The notes under the pieces are model-generated. The model made no database searches. It was given only the letters and a program-made list of their open reading frames with translations, and had not been told where the DNA came from. From contig VERU01000165.1 of NCBI GenBank assembly GCA_018882485.1, forward strand, positions 1 through 6,268: 6,268 bases of DNA. The letters are read 5' to 3'. Each line of letters starts with the position of its first letter. The stretch's first letter is position 1. Positions 5,982 to 6,268 of this stretch are shown one piece after another. The DNA is from Rhodoferax sp. (GTDB lineage Bacteria > Pseudomonadota > Gammaproteobacteria > Burkholderiales > Burkholderiaceae_C). The translations under genes and the position numbers were made by a program.

Positions 5982-6002
5982 TCATTCAAAAAATTTCAAT
6001 GA
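5982..6002. promoter_or_regulatory. LysR-type T-N11-A operator
   Basis: TCATT (5982-5986), exactly 11 bp (A/T-rich CAAAAAATTTC), then AATGA (5998-6002): a perfect 5-bp dyad with the T-N11-A form that LysR-family proteins bind. It lies 13 bp before the lysR start codon and about 100 bp before the divergent flavodoxin-family gene. This fits autorepression of lysR plus activation of the target. It is the one AT-rich patch in the spacer, so an overlapping lysR promoter (TTGATG 5973-5978, TTCAAT 5995-6000) is possible. Confidence 0.7.
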
Positions 6003-6007
6003 AAAGG
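6002..6007 (+). promoter_or_regulatory. ribosome binding site of lysR
   Basis: AAAAGG with 8 nt to ATG 6016. It is modest but supports this start; the nearby ATG at 5999 is out of frame. Confidence 0.55.
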
Positions 6008-6015
6008 TGCCTGCC

Positions 6016-6268
6016 ATGGCGGATTCACATCACGTACTGACGCCGGACGCGCTGGCCATGCTGCAGACCATCGCATCGGCCGGCAGCTTTGCGGCGGCCG
6101 CCCGCGAGCTGAACATGGTGCCCAGCGCCCTGAGCTACCGGGTGCGCCAGATCGAGCAGGCACTCGATGTGCTGCTGTTTGACCGGCGCTCGCGTCAGGC
6201 GCAGCCCACCGCCGCGGGAACCGAGCTGCTGCGCGAGGGCGCGCGGCTGCTCGACGAGCTCGAGGCGG
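6016..6268 (+). CDS. LysR-family transcriptional regulator (N-terminal part, cut by window end)
   Basis: DNA-binding N-terminus of a LysR-type regulator; 84 codons are present and the effector domain lies outside the window. The winged helix-turn-helix is clear: LTPDALAMLQTIASAGSFAAAARELNMVPSALSYRVRQIEQALDVLLFDRRSRQAQPTAAGTELL, at about residues 8-72, followed by the start of the linker helix. The VPSALSY recognition helix and LDVLLFDR wing resemble E. coli YhaJ, a regulator linked to aromatic and quinone-type compounds; this likeness is from memory, and kinship with other LysR groups is not excluded. It is divergent from the flavodoxin-family gene and shares a T-N11-A box with it, the classic arrangement of a LysR regulator and its target. 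Family is certain; inducer is unknown. Confidence 0.95.
   Translation, partial: MADSHHVLTPDALAMLQTIASAGSFAAAARELNMVPSALSYRVRQIEQALDVLLFDRRSRQAQPTAAGTELLREGARLLDELEA

Larger units (their letters stand above)
5952..6020. repeat. 11-bp inverted repeat flanking the LysR box
   Basis: GCCATGGCAGG at 5952-5962 and its exact reverse complement CCTGCCATGGC at 6010-6020, with 47 bp between. Each arm contains the palindrome GCCATGGC. The right arm covers the lysR start codon and the T-N11-A box lies between the arms. It could be an extra operator pair or chance. Confidence 0.5.

Overview
The window is GC-rich DNA (by eye about two thirds G+C) with tightly packed genes, long spurious antisense frames and strongly GC3-biased codons. 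The proteins look like those of a betaproteobacterium, probably Burkholderiales; this is inferred from protein style and not tested by a search. I see five genes, two of them cut by the window ends, and no rRNA, tRNA, CRISPR array, insertion sequence or phage gene.

Left two thirds (1-4392, all minus strand): a three-gene operon read right to left. It encodes a TonB-dependent outer-membrane receptor (2377-4392), a soluble periplasmic protein of the ABC_sub_bind type (1446-2366), and a membrane sensor histidine kinase (1-1449, running off the left edge). The spacings are 10 bp and a 4-bp ATGA overlap, so translation is probably coupled. No ABC permease or ATPase is present. The natural reading is a signalling relay: the receptor imports or detects a ligand at the outer membrane, the binding protein captures it in the periplasm, and the kinase reports it to a response regulator or receiver domain outside the window. 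The ligand cannot be read from the sequence. This is the most interesting unit here.

Middle (4393-4564): a 172-bp divergent spacer holding a GC-rich inverted repeat, an 11-bp-spaced direct repeat and a TACAAT box just upstream of the next gene.

Right third: trhO (4565-5323, plus), a tRNA U34 hydroxylase of the short form without the C-terminal cysteine-rich region, starts at GTG. It ends 3 bp from a convergent flavodoxin-family gene (5327-5881, minus). That gene is divergent from a LysR-type regulator (6016 onward, plus, cut by the right edge). The 134-bp spacer between them carries a textbook T-N11-A LysR box (TCATT-N11-AATGA). It sits at about -64 relative to a start site predicted from a TACAGT -10 box for the flavodoxin gene, so control of the flavodoxin gene by this regulator is well supported by layout. 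The regulator's helix-turn-helix resembles E. coli YhaJ, which suggests, as inference only, a response to quinones or other electrophilic aromatics.
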